DNA of 6,775 nt. Source: JARRRL01 sp037380725 (GTDB taxonomy: Bacteria; Pseudomonadota; Gammaproteobacteria; Pseudomonadales; JANQJO01). Under the pieces are notes generated by a model, which did not search any database, was not told where the DNA came from, and saw only the letters and a program-made list of their open reading frames with translations. Below, piece by piece: positions 6,178 through 6,775 of the stretch. Position 1 is the stretch's first letter; every line of letters begins with the position of its first letter. Both the position numbers and the translations under genes were made by a program. The DNA lies in NCBI GenBank assembly GCA_037380725.1, contig JARRRL010000138.1:1-6775 (forward strand), read 5' to 3'.

Positions 6178-6195
6178 TTGAGCAATCTTGAGCAA
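6162..6195 (+). repeat. Tandem 9-bp repeats CTTGAGCAA upstream of the DA1-like gene
   Basis: CTTGAGCAA occurs at 6177-6185 and again at 6187-6195, a 10-base period of about one helical turn. A degenerate copy, CCTGAGCGA, lies at 6162-6170. The array ends 24 bases before the DA1-like start codon, so a protein bound here would sit over or next to its promoter. TTGAGC in the last copy (6188-6193) could also act as a weak -35 box. An operator role is an inference from position and spacing. Confidence 0.4.
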
Positions 6196-6219
6196 AAATG
6201 TTGCGATCTAGGTAATAGT

Positions 6220-6775
6220 ATGTGGCACGCCCGTTCACGTTATTATAACCGTCATCATAGACGGAAATTTTTAACCACCGCGGCGGAACATCACGCTCGC
6301 AGACAGCCTCCAGTTAAAGCCATCACCAATCAGGATGACGAATCCTACCACACCACAAAGTACTACGCGCAAGCTTTTAATCAACATTGCGATGTTTGTC
6401 GTGCAGCGCTATTCGGTACGTTCTACACCGATGGTCGAGGTTATCGATATTGCGCACACCACGCGCCCTTTGTAAAGCGGTGCTTCAGTTGTCACCGCAT
6501 CGTATGCAACGCCATCACAGGTGGCGGACTCCACTTAGCCGATGGACGCACCGTGTGCGCATTATGCCTTCCCAGCGCCATCATACATTCGACAGAGGCC
6601 GTTCAAGCGTTCACTGAAGCGCGTAATTTCTTGCAAGCCCTTGAATGTGACCTGGGAATACGAAAGATCCCATTGCTTCTGATTGACGGAAGATCCATGC
6701 ACACGCGTTTAAATCAAACTGAACACGAGCTTAACACGCACCGGGTGGTGTGTGGTCAAACGCGCACACTCATTG
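6220..6775 (+). CDS. DA1-like protein: LIM-like zinc module plus DA1-type peptidase domain (3' end cut off)
   Basis: 185 codons are visible before the window ends. Residues 1-50 are basic and rich in His and Arg, without a signal peptide. Residues 57-116 form a double zinc-binding module: CDVC (C57, C60) with C78 and H81, then CFSC (C88, C91) with C113 and C116. The segment GGGLHLADGRTVCALC (101-116), then PSAIIHS, RNFLQALE (135-142) and IPLLLIDGRSMH (150-161), follows the order seen in plant DA1 proteins: LIM-like fingers, DGR-x-C-x2-C, a helix, then PLLLV. GQTRTLI (179-185) corresponds to the start of the DA1-like peptidase domain, whose HExxH zinc motif should lie just past the window. Plant DA1 is a ubiquitin-activated metallopeptidase; the role of bacterial members is unclear. 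AGG (6210-6212) precedes ATG 6220 by seven bases, and it is the first ATG after an in-frame stop at 6130-6132. Confidence 0.75.
   Translation, partial: MWHARSRYYNRHHRRKFLTTAAEHHARRQPPVKAITNQDDESYHTTKYYAQAFNQHCDVCRAALFGTFYTDGRGYRYCAHHAPFVKRCFSCHRIVCNAITGGGLHLADGRTVCALCLPSAIIHSTEAVQAFTEARNFLQALECDLGIRKIPLLLIDGRSMHTRLNQTEHELNTHRVVCGQTRTLI

Noticed and set aside
6387..6617. A 76-codon + strand open frame rich in Arg and His
   Set aside because: It lies entirely inside the DA1-like gene in another frame and has the Arg-rich composition of an out-of-frame translation; the overlapping frame carries clear zinc-ligand motifs.
1..6775. CRISPR array, tRNA, rRNA, transposase, integrase, or a toxin-antitoxin or defence operon
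   Set aside because: I looked for regular repeats, cloverleaf-like stretches and recognisable protein motifs on both strands and found none.

Overview
The window looks like a stretch of bacterial chromosome, most likely from a gammaproteobacterium. That placement is an inference from the style of the lipoyl synthase, MsrA and carboxylesterase proteins, not a measured phylogeny. It holds ordinary housekeeping and stress genes in short, mostly single-gene transcription units. I see no insertion sequence, CRISPR array, tRNA, rRNA or phage gene.

Left part, + strand. A stand-alone HPF/RaiA-family ribosome-associated protein (6-440) is followed by about 360 gene-free bases, most of them bracketed by an 11-bp perfect inverted repeat (442-452 and 709-719). 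An unrecognised Trp-rich protein of 156 residues follows (800-1270). Next come lipA (1536-2585, lipoyl synthase, with both [4Fe-4S] cysteine motifs) and msrA (2688-3176, methionine sulfoxide reductase A). msrA has a plausible promoter of its own across the lipA stop codon.

Middle part. A cytosolic UgpQ-type glycerophosphodiester phosphodiesterase lies on the - strand (3241-3936), convergent with msrA. Directly upstream of it, on the same strand, is an apparent 34-codon small ORF (3933-4037). It has a strong Shine-Dalgarno site, and its stop overlaps the phosphodiesterase start as ATGA. This suggests a two-gene, translationally coupled unit. A family 4 glycosyltransferase (4178-5320, + strand) diverges from this unit and converges on a carboxylesterase/acyl-protein-thioesterase-like hydrolase (5394-6053, - strand).

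Right end. Divergent from the esterase, an ORF starting at 6220 runs off the window. It encodes a LIM-like double zinc-ribbon module followed by the beginning of a DA1-like domain. DA1 is best known as a plant ubiquitin-activated metallopeptidase; bacterial relatives are poorly understood. Its upstream region carries a 9-bp motif in two exact copies and one degenerate copy, plus a 7-bp inverted repeat, so it may be regulated.

The genes do not form one pathway. Shared themes are stress and maintenance: ribosome hibernation, protein repair, cofactor synthesis, phospholipid turnover and surface glycan synthesis. The least ordinary items are the bacterial DA1-like gene and the small ORF coupled to the phosphodiesterase.
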